Shown here: positions 20,527 through 32,401 of the stretch, one piece after another
Numbering within the stretch: position 1 is the stretch's first letter
How the letters are laid out: each line of letters opens with the position of its first letter
Origin: Zymoseptoria tritici IPO323
Lineage: Eukaryota; Ascomycota; Dothideomycetes; Mycosphaerellales; Mycosphaerellaceae
Length of the DNA: 64,000 nucleotides
Direction: 5' to 3'
Assembly (NCBI RefSeq): GCF_000219625.1
Contig: NC_018216.1
Location: 2,790,001-2,854,000 of the forward strand
The notes under the pieces: model-generated
What the model saw: the letters and a program-made list of their open reading frames with translations, nothing else
Databases searched by the model: none
Told to the model about the DNA's origin: nothing
Program-made: the position numbers and the translations under genes

Positions 20527-23500
20527 TCCTAGTATAAGTTAATTTATTTCGTACTAGTAGCCTAAGGGTCTTTATAGCTAATTTTATTACTATAGACGTA
20601 GACTATACTCTATATTATTAAATCTTTAGCCTTAAAGCCTACTATAATGCCGATTTAAACTTCTAGTTTAGGTAGCTTACGGCGGGAAGGGCGGTCGGTA
20701 CGCGAGTAATAGTAGTATTTAAGAAGGAGATTAGGCTTTATAGCTTCGAACTCCCTCTCGGCCCCTTAAAGGAGGGACATTTATCTTCTTTTATAGCTAA
20801 GTTTAGGGTAGTAGACTCCTTAAGCAAATACTCCGTATATAGTAACGGTAACTCCTACCTTATATAGGAATGCCCGCGCTTTACTAGAATATTCTTTTAT
20901 AGATAGTAGAGGCTTAAGGGGCTACTTAGTACTAAACCTAGCCTTAGTTAAATAAATGTTAATATACTAATTGCCTCGCAAAACGTCTACTCTATCCGTA
21001 ACCCTACCTAGTTCCGTAAAATATTTAATATAATACGAACTAACTATTTAGATATCCTCTTCGCCTAGGAAACTTAGCTTAATAAGGAAATCGCTAAGGA
21101 ACTGCTATTAAACTACCCTCTAATATCGGCTATAAATTATAGTAATCTAAACAGTAGATACGGTAGTATAATAACAATAATTAATATAGTTATAACCGAC
21201 TAGGACATAGATAAAGTTGTCTATATAGACCTAGGTAGCCGTATACTCGTAATAAAGGTAATTTGTAGAGGTAAGAAACTTACTCTTATAAATATATACT
21301 ATATTACTAAGTCGGATCTTCGTCTAGCGTAGTAACGCGCTCTTACTAATAAAATCCGGGCTAATAAAATAATAGTCTAATATAACATCCTTAGTAGTAA
21401 TTAGAACTAATATACTAAACTAATTAATAAGAGACTAGCGACTAGCTACCGGCCCTCTATAGTTATAGCGTATTACGACCTAGTATCTACCCTCGGTAAT
21501 AATTAAATAGTATATATAGACGGCTAGCGTAGAGCCTACCCTACCGAAGTCGACTTTACCTACGTACCTACTAATAACGCTATATCTCGAATCGACCGCA
21601 TCTATATAAGCGAGAGTATATAGCTAATTACTAGCAAATAGACTATCGAGACTATATTCTAGTCTAATTACCGGATAGTAAAGATATATCTTAAAGAGGT
21701 AATAGAGGACGTAGAGAAAGGACCGGGTCGATAGCGACTAAACCTAACCCTTCTCTAATAGACTATTATACCCCCTTAATTACTATAAGTACTCTAACGA
21801 CTCCCCGGTAAGGATTACCTACTAGAATAGTCGAAGTTTAAGGGCAATATTTAGAAGGGTTTTAAGGAAACCTCTCGCGGACTATTAAAGTCTCGCGGCA
21901 AGCTTTTGTTTAACCTAGAAAGGAGACGTCTTAAGTTAATTTAAATAAGGGTAGTAGGAATACCTAATCCTATAATTAAAGCAAAGTTAGCGGCAATTAA
22001 TATATAATAACTATACCTTACGAACTAGAAGTATAAGTTATATACTTACGTAGCCTTCGTAAAGGTATAGCTATATAACGAACGCCTAATACGATAGTTT
22101 TACGCGAAGTCGAAGTTATACCGTCCTTAATTTATTACTAAATTAATAGATACTAATAGTACCTTATATAAGGAGCCGAATAAAATACTCCGAATCGCGG
22201 TAGAGTTTTACTCTATACTATATAATAAGAAGGCGTTAAACCCTAATAATCGTATACTAATGTTATTAAAGTTACTTAAAGTAATCCCTTCTAGATATAC
22301 GAGCGAACTAATAGCGGCGATTACGCCCCGAGAAGTTCTACGATTAATCCGTCGTATAGCTATAGGAAAGTCGCCCGGTATTAATAGTATACCTAGTAAA
22401 TTTTATAAAGTACTTAGTACTTATTAGGGAGATAAGGATAGAACGGAAGGCAATAGTAAGGCTACTCTACCTATCTATTACTACCTTACTATACTATATA
22501 AGTTAATATAGCAGAGACAAGGCCTTCTAGAAGAATAGACTAATAGGGTCTTAACGATACTCTATAAGGATAAGGGCTAAAGGTCTAATCTAAAGATATA
22601 CCGTTCCTATTACGGGACGCCGGCCCTAGGGCTTAGTAAGCCCGGTAGGTATACCTTTACGATAGCTCGATAGATTATACTAAACTAGCTTTTATATACT
22701 TAACTTCCGGTATATACGTTCCCCTTATTAGTTCCCTAGCGTTAATAAATATAGATTATAAAATCTATACCGAGATACTAATATAGCGCCTTATACGATT
22801 ACTTAGGCATATTATTAGTACCTATTAATCTACGTTCTTACTAAACCGATCGATTAGAGATAATATATAAACCGTTTAATATTTAATCGACTAGTACTCC
22901 CCTCGGGGAGCCTACCCGGCGATAGAGGTAGGTAGAATCGCGATCCTTTTCCTTAATTAGGAGAAGGTATATAATCGAGTTAGCTACCTATTCCTATAGG
23001 AGACCCTTCGAAAGTTAGGTCTACCTAAGCTCTTTATTAAATAGATCTAAGACCTATATACGGATGCTCGTATACGAGTATTTATTAACGGCTTCTTAAG
23101 TAAGAGAATCCTCGTTTAAAGTAGTATATACTAGGGCGACCCTATTAGCTACCCTCTATATATTGCTTTAATCGAGCCCCTCGTACAACTTATCCTCTAA
23201 GACGAGAGAATTAGGGGGGTTAAAGTAGCTAATAAATAATTAAAAGTAATAATATACGCGGATAATACCTAGATTATCTTACGTACCTAGAGCGAAGTAG
23301 ACGCTACGATAGATCTACTCGAAACATACGTACGCGCCTCTAGTACGAAGGTAAACTATAGTAAGTCGTACCTACTATAAGTCGGACTCGATAAACTACT
23401 ATAAATCCTAGGAGTATAGGAGGTAATAGTAGATAACCTATATATCTATCTAGGCATACCGGTAGGTACTAATACTACCTAGCAACTATAAACGTTTTAG

Positions 23501-23640
23501 TTAAAGATAATCTAAAAGTTTAAAGACCGCGCTAATTAGTAGTTAAAGATATACCTCTCTTTAAAAGGGAGAGTCCTTATTACGAACTCTATACTTATAT
23601 CTATGCCCCGATATTTAATACGATTCTTAGCTATCCTACC
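20527..23640 (+). pseudogene. LINE ORF2 remnant: endonuclease and reverse transcriptase, 5' part
   Basis: Reading the plus strand through many TAG/TAA stops gives recognisable LINE pieces: an endonuclease-like N-terminal stretch near 20950-21080, KSPGINSIPSKFYK near 22370-22415 (RT block 1), a degraded tyrosine-rich block near 22960, FINGFLS and GDPISYPLYIALIEPLV near 23080-23190, and VIIYADNT near 23245-23270, which stands for the YADDT catalytic box. The frame is cut at 23645 by the LTR element and resumes at 31078. The protein cannot be made. Assignment to the Tad/I group is a guess from order and host. Confidence 0.7.
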
Positions 23641-23645
23641 CGAGG

Positions 23646-23827
23646 TGACACGGGACCAGAGGGACCGACTAGAAACAAGAAGTCGATATCAGATTGTTAA
23701 TACACTCTAGCTAAAGGAAGTCGAATCGAAGGTTCGACGCGAGAAAAGACAAAGGCAGCTGCTCGTGAAGCTGCTGACAAAGCATGCTCAGATGTCACAG
23801 GCAGTACTAGGACTGCACCCTGTGACA
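23646..23827 (-). repeat. 3' LTR of the Ty3/gypsy element
   Basis: 182 bp, starting TGACACGGGA and ending CTGTGACA on the plus strand (TG..CA ends). It matches the other LTR except for three C/T transitions. It is the 3' LTR because pol is on the minus strand. Confidence 0.93.
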
Positions 23828-23828
23828 C

Positions 23829-23841
23829 ATCCCCCTCTCAA
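23829..23841 (-). other. Polypurine tract of the LTR element
   Basis: On the minus strand TTTTGAGAGGGGGATG lies immediately inside the 3' LTR, a purine run of the kind that primes plus-strand DNA synthesis. Its position next to the left LTR agrees with the minus orientation. Confidence 0.75.
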
Positions 23842-24239
23842 AACCGTGTATCGCCTCGATACACCAAAGAACGCTTCGCAAAGAACGCTCGCAAAGAACG
23901 CTCGCAAGGCGTTTAACAAAATCCAACCGTCGTGTCCAATTCTCATACAAAATCCTACAAATAGGCGCCTAAGGGGAGCCGGTTGCGCAACACTAACGTT
24001 AAGGGTTTTAACAGAACTGACCCGATGCTAATGAGCGCAAGAGGTCATACCGGAACACGGCCACGGCTACCGAGGCAACCGCAGGGTAGCATAGCACCGC
24101 ACTAAGCGTTACTAGTTACCGAGTCGTCTGTCCTTAGCGGGCTGCAGACTAACAGCGTGTCCAAGTCCCTCTATGTCTTTACCAGGCGCGATCTACCCTG
24201 GAGGTGGCGCATACCCCTTAGGTTTGTCGGCGGTCGGAT

Positions 24240-24415
24240 TCGCCTAGTGGAAGTCTGCAATAAGCTCCTGACAGTGTTCGAGATCCTCTAGTTTAAAAAC
24301 TTCCGTTAAATCTCTACCTTTCTATCTTAGTGTGTAGTACAAATTCTTCCAGCGGCCCTTGCGCCGTAATAACACGATCTCCTCTACTTCCTACTCGTCG
24401 ACCCCGTCGATAAGG
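24240..24415 (-). pseudogene. Chromodomain at the C-terminus of pol
   Basis: Translation (minus) gives EVEEIVLLRRKGRWKNLYY, then TLR, a TAG where Trp is expected, KGRD and LEDLEHCQELIADFH. This matches the chromodomain pattern (VEEILxHR, YLVKWKGY, ENLxNAxELLEEFH) of chromoviruses, which in other species guides integration to heterochromatin. Two TAG codons stand at conserved Trp/aromatic positions. Confidence 0.7.
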
Positions 24416-24599
24416 TCGGGCTCTGGGGTAATGTTGTCTCGATGCTGAGTCCCGAAGGGATCGTCGGCTACTGGGCGCAGTAGGCTCGTATAGAACACGT
24501 CGTAGATGCGTGTCTGCAGGTGGCTAAGGTCGAGCTAGTAGACATTAGTAAACAAGACCTTCTTTACCTCAAATGGCCCGGCTTTCTTGTCGGACAACT

Positions 24600-25600
24600 T
24601 CTTGCTCGCGCGCTTCGTGCGGATGTTGCGTATGTCGAGCTAGACCAAGTCGCCCTCGCGGTAGGAGCGAGCAACCTCGTGGTCGTTATTCTTCTCCCGA
24701 CGGGCCTACGCTGCCGTAAGCGTCGTTTTGCAAAGGTCGTAGATGCGTTGTAATTCTTCCGCGAAACGATCGGCGTTTTCCTGGTTAATTCGCTATGCGG
24801 CTGTTGGAAGCGTCTTGGCGTCTACGTAACGAACTTGAATCTCCGGGTTTCGGCCGAGGGTTGCATAAAATGGCGAAATACCAGTTAATGCTTTGGCGTT
24901 GTTCAGCGCGAACTCCGCGGTCTAGAGCTACCTTGCCCAGTCGTCCTAGGTGTAGTTCACGTAAGCGCGGAGGTATTGTTCTATTAGCTAGTTCGAATTC
25001 TCACTCTGACCGTCCGTCTGAGGATGCTACGCGGTCGAGAATGTCTGTTTGATCCCTAACAGCTCGCTTAAGCGTCGGTAGAATGGGTCGAGGAACTAAG
25101 TGCCTCTGTCGGAGACTGCGAAACGGAACACGCCTTGCTGGCTAACGACGTGTCGAAGAACCGCCTCCGCAGTAGTCTCGGGAGTTATGTCCTTTACTAG
25201 AATTAGGTGACGGCGCTTAGTCAGCCTGTCGGTAACGACCAGGATGTTGTTGTACACACATCTATCGAGCTCGCTCCCTGGGAGCTGGACGACGTGATCT
25301 AATGCGATAGAATCGTACGCCGCCGACGGCACTGGCAGCTGTCGTAACTGCCCTTGATAGGCCTCCCTTAAAGCCTTGGTGCGCTTGCAAGTCCAACAAT
25401 TCCTGGTGAAATGCTTACAGTTATCGTAAAGTCTAGGCCAGTAGTAATCGCGAGAGACTAAGTCGTAGGTACGATCCCTGCCTAGATGCCCTGCAAGTGG
25501 TGCATCGTAGTAGTACCGAAAGACCTCGGTTCGGAGATCCTTATCTATAGGCACGTAGACCCTGTCCTTAATTAGAAGCATGCGGCCCTACTTGCGGCAG
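24600..25600 (-). pseudogene. Integrase region of the LTR element
   Basis: The longest intact piece (25581-25096) contains a zinc-binding-like start (DAPLAGHLGRDRTYDLV, CWTCKR), then the catalytic core with SIALDHVVQLP (first Asp), VVTDRLTKRRHLILV and FAVSDRGT (second Asp). After a TAG the remainder reads HPQTDGQSENSN with the DDE Glu. The first His of the HHCC finger reads Tyr, which is again a possible CpA to TpA change. Confidence 0.85.
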
Positions 25601-25899
25601 TCGCCGAGTGAAACACGGGCCTTAATTGAGGGCGGTAGTCGTGTCGATCCTTCTTCGAGCGAAGACACGATCGCTTGAGCGAGTTCATCCGTAGCGTAAG
25701 CATTCTGGATTATGTCATCTACGGACAAGCCCTCGTCCTGCAGGAATCTCATCGCGGCTTAACGCTGGCGGAGAGCCCTATGCTCCCCCCCGACCGCGGC
25801 GAGCAGCTCCGGCGAGAGCTGGTGCTCCTTGAGAAGGGACACGTTGCGATAAGCCTTGTCGGCGGTGTTATCCATGTCCTGCGAGCGCCGCGTAAAGGC

Positions 25900-27500
25900 A
25901 TCTACTTTCCCATTTAACCTCCTAGGGCAATACTAGATCTAGAAGTTAAATTTAGCAAGAAACTCTGACTAGCGCGCCTGCCGGCGATTAAGCTGCTTCG
26001 TAGTTATGAAGTGCTTAAGGCTGCGATGATCCGACAGGACTTTTGTATGTCCTGCGACTAGCTCTAGCCGCTACTCCTTAAAGGCCTTAACAATAGCCAT
26101 TAATTCCTTGTCGTAAATCTCGTAGTTGCACTTAGCCGGAGACATCTTCTTGCTGAAGAAGGCAATGGGGTGGAGTATACCGTCGTCCCTATACTAAGAT
26201 AGGACCCCCGCCGACACCGTGTCGGAGGAGTTACATTCTAGCACACAAGGCTTCTCAGGGTTGTAGTGTACGAGGATTAGTGCCGTGGTAAAGGCGGTCT
26301 TAAGAGCGTCGAAAGATGCCTAGCAGCTGTCGGTCCACTCGAAGCGGGTCTTCTTCTTCGAACCGTCCGGGTTGCGTGCACCCTACCCTTTAGATAGTGT
26401 AGTTAGTAGTCGTGCGATCGTAGAGTAATCGCGCACGAAGCGACGGTAAAAGTTCGAGAGGCCGAGAAACGCTTGAACATCCTTTAGGCACAGTAGAGAC
26501 TCCTACTCCGTAATAGCTTTGACCTTCCGAGGGTCTATCTTAAGGCCGTTAGTCGTAATGATAATCCCGAGGTATACAACTTCCGTTACGAAGAATTTGC
26601 ACTTGTCGATGTCGAGCGGCAGGTTAGCATCCTCTAAGCGTTAAAGAACCTTCCGGACGTGCTACACATAGTCATCGTACGATTCGCTGTAGATAATCAA
26701 GTCGTTAATCCAAGCGGAGGCGAAGTTATCGAGGTATTCGCCGAGCGCGTAGTTAATGTAGGCCTGAAACTGAGAAGGCGCGTTGGCGAGCCCAAACGGC
26801 ACTACCATGTACTCGTACGTTCCGTAGCGTAAGGTAAAAGCGGTTTTCTACTCGTCCCCTTCCCGGATACGCAGCCTGTTAAACGCCGCAACGATGTCGA
26901 GAACAGTAAAAATCTTGGCTCTACCTATTCGAAGGAGCGTCTCGCGAATATGCGGCAAGGGGTAGCGATTCTTGACCGTAATCGCATTAACCGCTCGGTA
27001 ATTAATGCAAACTCGGATCCTACTATCCCCCTTCTTAATAAGGAGCACGGGTAAGCTGCACGGCGACTTGCTCTCGCGGATAACGCCTTTCTTAATTAAG
27101 TCATCGATGTGTTTGCGGACGACGGCCAACTCCTTCTCGCCTATTAGATAGGGCTTCTTGAAAGGAATCTTTGAGCCTGGCTCGAAGTTAATAGGCAGAT
27201 CACTATTAGCGCGGTAAGGTAGCAGTAAGTTTGGGAGCGACTCCGCCGCCCTCCGGTCGAACAAGTGCTTGTAGTTATCGAACTCCTTCGGGACATCCTG
27301 CGTGTAGTCCTTGTCTGGTTTGCCCTTTATGTACTTCTCGAAGTCGGTAGGCGTAAGTTTGCACATGCGTAATAGCTTGTCAACTTCACTACAGGTCTTG
27401 AATTTATCTCCCGGCTCGCAGTCCCAGACGAAGAATCCTTCCTCGCCACGCCGTATAGCATTATATGCCTCTCCTACCGACATCCGTAACATCGAAAGAG
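25900..27500 (-). pseudogene. Reverse transcriptase and RNase H region of the LTR element
   Basis: The piece 27492-26848 shows HIDDLIKKGVIRESKSPCSLPVLLIKK, RVCINYRAVNAITVKNRYPLP and FTVLDIVAAFNRLRI, all standard Ty3/gypsy RT blocks. Past a TAG it continues with the AYxDD box read as INDLIIYSES near 26700, then [16 protein letters not shown], and RNase H with CVLECNSSD near 26240 (normally ETDAS) and [12 protein letters not shown]. Several Asp-to-Asn changes at catalytic positions fit G-to-A decay. Confidence 0.88.
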
Positions 27501-27717
27501 AGTTAAGCTTGACGTTCCTAATAGAGTTAGACTAAAGGTGGTCGGCATCCTCGTCCTTGGCGAAGTAGTAGCGGATGCAAGGCGCACCCGCTAACCCGTC
27601 TATGACAACGTAGTCTTTACAATAGGGCCGGTCGAAGGTAATCGTGCCCTCCTGCTAGTCCATCTGCGGGTTATGCTTGCGCAACTATGGCCTACCAAGG
27701 ACTATGTTATATTCCAG

Positions 27718-28053
27718 CTAGGTAACGAAGCAAGGCAGCTCCTCCGTGTGGCTATTAAGATTCAACTTAACACTAGTCCATTCTATGATTGGAACACCCT
27801 TACTGCCGTCGGTATATTTAACTCCAAGAGGTCGATCGAGGGTCTTCTTCCCTATTTTCGCTGCGAAGGCCGGGCTAACGCAGCAAGCATCCGCGCCGCT
27901 GTCCATGTGGATACGAATCTTCTGGTTCCCTGCTAGTCCCTCAAACACGATATGATCGGAAATCTCCACCGGCAGTTTAGTATAGAATGCGGTAGCAGAG
28001 AGGTGCACAGACGATGCCGCTATAAGTTCCGCGGGTGGTTCGTTCAAATCCAC
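27718..28053 (-). pseudogene. Retropepsin-like protease region of the LTR element
   Basis: A minus-strand frame with IRIHMDSGADACCVSPAFA, the D-S/T-G active-site triad of aspartic retroproteases, followed by a typical flap-containing stretch (GVPIIEWTSVKL). It lies between gag and RT, as expected. Confidence 0.8.
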
Positions 28054-28299
28054 CGAGGCCCAGCGAAATCGTGGCTTATCGCCCTCGTCTTCCTCTTCAT
28101 CAGACGAATCGCCGTCGCTTATGTCTTAGGCCTTGCGCACGCCGCGCCGAATAGCTTTCGCCTCTGCTCGTCGCGCACGGCGATTAGGGCTTGTAGGTGC
28201 CTTTGGTTTGTAGTTAGTCGTCCGTCTGCTCGCATACTTGCGAAAGCCGGTCTCTTCCTGGGGATCCGGCGGTCGTAGTGGCACTGGTAAAGTCGCGCC

Positions 28300-30600
28300 C
28301 GCTCCTAAGCTACTTAGGTGCGGGCTAGGGCATTTCCCGACAGCTCTGCTAGGGCAGCCTCCGTCGTTGTTGCATTCTAACGTGTTCGATAGCGCTCCAG
28401 CTTGAACTTAACTAACAGGCAAGACGGACTGTTGCGATTGTGCGATTCCGACTTGCACACGAAGCAACTATCCACCTCGACGAGACGGTCCAGCTCGGCC
28501 TGGGTCAAGGGTGTGTAAGTGCGACCGCTCTTTAACCAGTCGTATGCCTTAACTATGCCGTAGTTGATGCTCCCTAAGAAGGTACGGTCCTAATACTTCT
28601 TGCCCGCGGCTGCTCCTGCTCCTGCAGCTTTCTTGCTAGTGCCCGCGGCAGCGGCTGCCGGGGCAGCTACAGGCTTCACCTGAACCTGACGGTCCAGGTC
28701 CATCTTAATGCGGCGCAGCGTCGTCTTAAGATCCTCCGCAGTGTTATGCGTCTTGCCGATCAAGTATGGACCGAAACGGGTCTTCTCGACCTTGAGCTGC
28801 AAGTAGTAGGCCTCGGCGGACGGGCTAAGATCAACGTACATAACACACTCGGCAAACTCAGACAAGAAGTCATCGACGCGGGCGTCTGGGGCTATTTGAA
28901 GTAACCAGAATTTGCTCTACATGTAAGCATCCTCGTGGTAAGTGCCGTAGAAGGTCGTAAGCAGAGCGAGAACCTCCTCTACCGTCTCGAAGCCCTTCGT
29001 ATTTATGCGAGGCTGTAGCTTCTTCCACGCCTGGCCACTCGTCTAAGCGACGCAGGCATTAACGCAGTGCTTTGGGCCGGTGTAATAGTGCGACTCGTAC
29101 TCGAAGTGCTTGGAAATCTTCTGTTTCCACTCGCTGTACAGCATTGTGTCCTTCTCTTTGTTACCGAACCACTTGTCCGGCTTCTTAAACATAACCTTCC
29201 GTGACTAATGCGCTCCCCCGAATAAAGCTATCGAGGGTGCTGGTAAGGCCGCTGGGCGGACGATAGACTAATTACGGCGTAGCGTGCGTCCACGGACGAC
29301 GGCTAGCTCGACGAGGGCATCGGCGTAGGTGCGGCGTTCCGACTTCAGAGGTCCCTAAGGGGTCTGCTGGACGATGGGCTTGGGAGTTTGCGGCGGTTGT
29401 TGCGGCTAGGGCGTCGGGGTGCCCTCGAAACCGTCCTCGTCATCCTCCTCGTTGTTAAGCATAGTATCGAGCTCGTCTTCCGACTGCTCTAGGTTCCTAG
29501 TATCTACCACCTGCGGCGTCTGTGCCGATGCGCGCATTTGCTAAACCCGGGCCTTTATTTTCGGCGTCTTCGTAGCGAGAAGGGTGTCGAAGCGCTCGCG
29601 GGTTATGTTGCGCTCGGCATTAAAGTGAAGTACAAAGGCCTCGATCTCGTCCTCGTATCCGGAATTCTGCTTCTGAAGTTCCTCGACCTGCTCCTCCAGC
29701 TCCTGTTCCCTCTGCACAGACTCGTCCAACTGCTCCGTAGACAAGGCGCACTTGCGCTTCTAGGTCGAAATGTCCGACTACAAGCCCTTAACGAACGCAG
29801 TAATCTTCTTACGCTAGGATATATGCTTCTCCAGCTTCGAGGTTAAGGAAGCATTGTTAGCCGCCAAATCACGCAGCTTTGCCTCCAGCTCCGCGTTCGT
29901 AAGACTAATCTTTCGCAAAAACTTCGTAGTCCGGTAAAGGACGTCGTAGAAGCGGCTCGGGGCGTAATTAAACTTGGTCGTCAAATCTACTAGCCCGTCG
30001 AACTCGAAGTCGGCTTTGTTGTACAGCAGGCCTAGGCGTCCGTCGGAGTCGGTAATACCCCCTCCAGCTAGTGGAATCATGTCCGTTAGGTCGAAGGGGG
30101 TGACGTGCAGACCCGTGTTACTAAACTGCTCGACTAGCCCTCCGTCGTTGGCCTGTTGCGAGTTGTCCAGCAAAGATTCACCACCAACATCCTTGCTCTT
30201 GTTCGCCTTATCGTCTCGAAGCATACTATCCAAATCGTCGTCCTCCTTAGCGGGAGGCTGATTGCGCAAAATGCTCTTTATGGGCGCAGTCGGAGCGCGG
30301 TTCCGACTCGAAGCGCAGGCCTAACTCGGGGCACGAATGTCGGTCTACGCACGCTGCGCTTCCTGCGACGTGTTTTGCAAGGTGCTCTAAGAGGTAGCCG
30401 TAGCGTACGACTGCTAGGTGTTCTAGGTACCGCCCTAGGACTAAGTGCGGTTGTTGGCCATCTTTTTGTCTGCGCTCTTCTCGCGCTTCCTAGAGCTAGG
30501 TCGAACGAGTTTGCCTTTTGGCTTCTTTTGCTGTTCTTGCAGGTCGGCGCGGGTTGCTTCGTCGATGTTAAGCTCTGAGATCGCGGAGCTGCGGAAGTCG
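28300..30600 (-). pseudogene. Gag region of the LTR element
   Basis: Minus-strand pieces 30269-29814, 29744-29541 and 28865-28590 are readable. They include coiled-coil-rich segments, a capsid-like core (KWFGNKEKDTMLYSEWKQKISKHF, FETVEEVLALLTTFYGT, VDDFLSEFAECVMYVDLS) and a knuckle-like CFVCKSESHNRNSPSC with Cys-His spacing slightly wider than CX2CX4HX4C. TAG codons interrupt it. Confidence 0.7.
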
Positions 30601-30879
30601 TACTCGGACTAGGTTGGGGTCTTAGTCGCGAAAGTTCGAACGTCCTCGAACTCGAAGTCGTCGGCAGTTATAGAGATAGAATCGAAGAAACTAGTACCTA
30701 TACTGTTCCTGCGCGTACTTACCGTTCGTGATCTCGTTCTTCGTAGGCTTAGTCTAGGAGACAAATCAAGGTCTCGGGGGCGTGGGCGTAGGCGTGGGCG
30801 TAGAGACAAATCTTGGTCTCGTAGAATCGAGCTGCGGCGGCTGCGATAACTTATCGGCAGACGGGGCAGGTTTGAAGCG

Positions 30880-30888
30880 AGAGTGTAT
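30880..30888 (-). other. Candidate self-priming primer-binding site
   Basis: Two bases inside the 5' LTR the minus strand reads ATACACTCT. The same element's LTR contains the exact complement AGAGTGTAT (minus strand, 30953-30945), about 120 nt from the LTR's 5' end. A 9-nt LTR/PBS match with no tRNA-like TGG start is the arrangement used by self-priming Tf1/sushi-type elements, where the transcript's own 5' end primes synthesis. Confidence 0.6.
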
Positions 30889-30890
30889 GA

Positions 30891-31072
30891 TGACACGGGA
30901 CTAGAGGGACCGACTAGAAACAAGAAGTCGATATTAGATTGTCAATACACTCTAGCTAAAGGAAGTCGAATCGAAGGTTCGACGCGAGAAAAGACAAAGG
31001 CAGCTGCTCGTGAAGCTGCTGACAAAGCATGCTCAGATGTCACAGGCAGTACTAGGACTGCACCCTGTGACA
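30891..31072 (-). repeat. 5' LTR of the Ty3/gypsy element
   Basis: 182 bp, 179 of 182 identical to the LTR at 23646-23827; the three differences are C/T transitions. Followed by the CGAGG target duplication at 31073-31077. Confidence 0.93.
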
Positions 31073-31077
31073 CGAGG

Positions 31078-32388
31078 TCCTAAGAGTACTAAATATAGAG
31101 TACTACCGGGTAGTATAGGATCGAAAGTTAAGAGGGGCGATCCGTAGAATATACGCTTACCTCCCTAAAGAACATAGTAGTGTCGGCTATATTAATATAT
31201 ATAGCGTTCGAAAGGCCTTAATTACTTAGGCGGCGGTACGTACTTTAACGTACCCCGACCTTTATTAGGCGTATATAGTAAAGGACATTATTACTAAGTA
31301 TACGCGTAATAGACTTAATATTAATGCGATAGGATTACCTTAGTTTTAAGCCTAGGTATTAAATATAACGAACATCCTAGGGACTCTAGGTTCGATTTAG
31401 AAAGTTTAGAAGATAATATATCTAAGTTATTCGGATAATAGCGTCTTTACCCTTATAGAACTAGTAACTCGGACTAACGCGCTTAACTTACTATTCTTCT
31501 ATTACCTACTTATTAGGCAGATTAAGGACGTAGGCCCGCTAAAGTAGAATTGTTTAGTATAAGCAAAACTCTAGAAACTTAGTACGAACTAGTTAAAGGA
31601 CATCTAGGACCCTATTATAGAGCAACCTATTATCCTAGAAGAAATAACTATACGAGAAGGTATTATAGTACGAAGCGCATATTATAGCGCTAGTTAGGTA
31701 ATTATAAGACTAGTAAGGTCTCTCCCTAAATTATATATAGAAGCCCTTTAAAGGAACCTTCTAGCGGGGGAGAAATACCGACCTCTCTTTAGCCGACTAG
31801 TGTTCCTTAGTATATATCGAGTAGACGTAGGCTAAAAGAGACTAGACCTCTTCGAAACGAACTTCCGTTTGCTCTACGAGAGATATCTATAGCTCTAATT
31901 AGAACATATCGACTTTAATAATAAGATTAAAGGACTACTCGCCGTATATAAGTAGCTAATAGGTAAGAAGTTAGAGCTAGAGAGGCTTTAGTTAGGTATA
32001 AGAGTCTAATACGGAGTCCCTAAGTCGGGGGATCTACTTTAGAGACTACTATACTAATAAGTAAAAATAGGTAGCTAGTTAGATTAGATCCTAGAACTAT
32101 AGCGCTACTACCCGGTAGACGACTATAATTTTACGATTAATTATATCTAGACAGAGTATACTATAGCGAAGGAGGCGTAGGCGTATATAAGGACGGTATA
32201 GCGAAGAATTATACTAGAACTATACTTTAAATTTATAACGCTTAATAAAATAATAGCTTTAATAGCTATTAGCCCTCTAATATCGCGAATAGACTAAAGA
32301 CGATAGCTCCTCTTTTATTAGGTAACGGTTTAGTACCTTTAGAAGGTATACTTATCCTACTCCTTTAACGAGGTTATTAAATTATAGT
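31078..32388 (+). pseudogene. LINE ORF2 remnant, 3' part after the LTR insertion
   Basis: The RIP-riddled LINE reading resumes directly after the CGAGG duplication and continues to the point where copy B is inserted. Pieces such as the stretch around 31140-31330 (AIRRIYAYLPKE, GYINIYSVRKALITQ) look like the region after RT in Tad/I-type LINEs, where an RNase H domain is expected, but I cannot identify catalytic residues. Confidence 0.5.
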
Positions 32389-32401
32389 ACCTAGAAACGA
32401 T

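Larger units (their letters stand above)
23646..31072 (-). mobile_element. Ty3/gypsy LTR retrotransposon, chromovirus type, RIP-damaged
   Basis: A 7427-bp element in minus orientation between 182-bp LTRs, flanked by the 5-bp duplication CGAGG (23641-23645 and 31073-31077). Order from right to left: 5' LTR, gag, protease, reverse transcriptase, RNase H, integrase, chromodomain, polypurine tract, 3' LTR; protease-RT-RH-integrase order defines Ty3/gypsy. Stops that interrupt pol on the minus strand are TAG where Gln or Trp is expected, that is CpA to TpA on one strand or the other. The two LTRs differ at only three C/T sites, so the insertion is young compared with the LINE it sits in. It is not coding-competent. 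Confidence 0.93.

Noticed and set aside
23880..23910. CRISPR-like or tandem repeat (AAGAACGCTCGCA)
   Set aside because: Only three imperfect short units inside the LTR element; no spacer structure, and the organism is a eukaryote.
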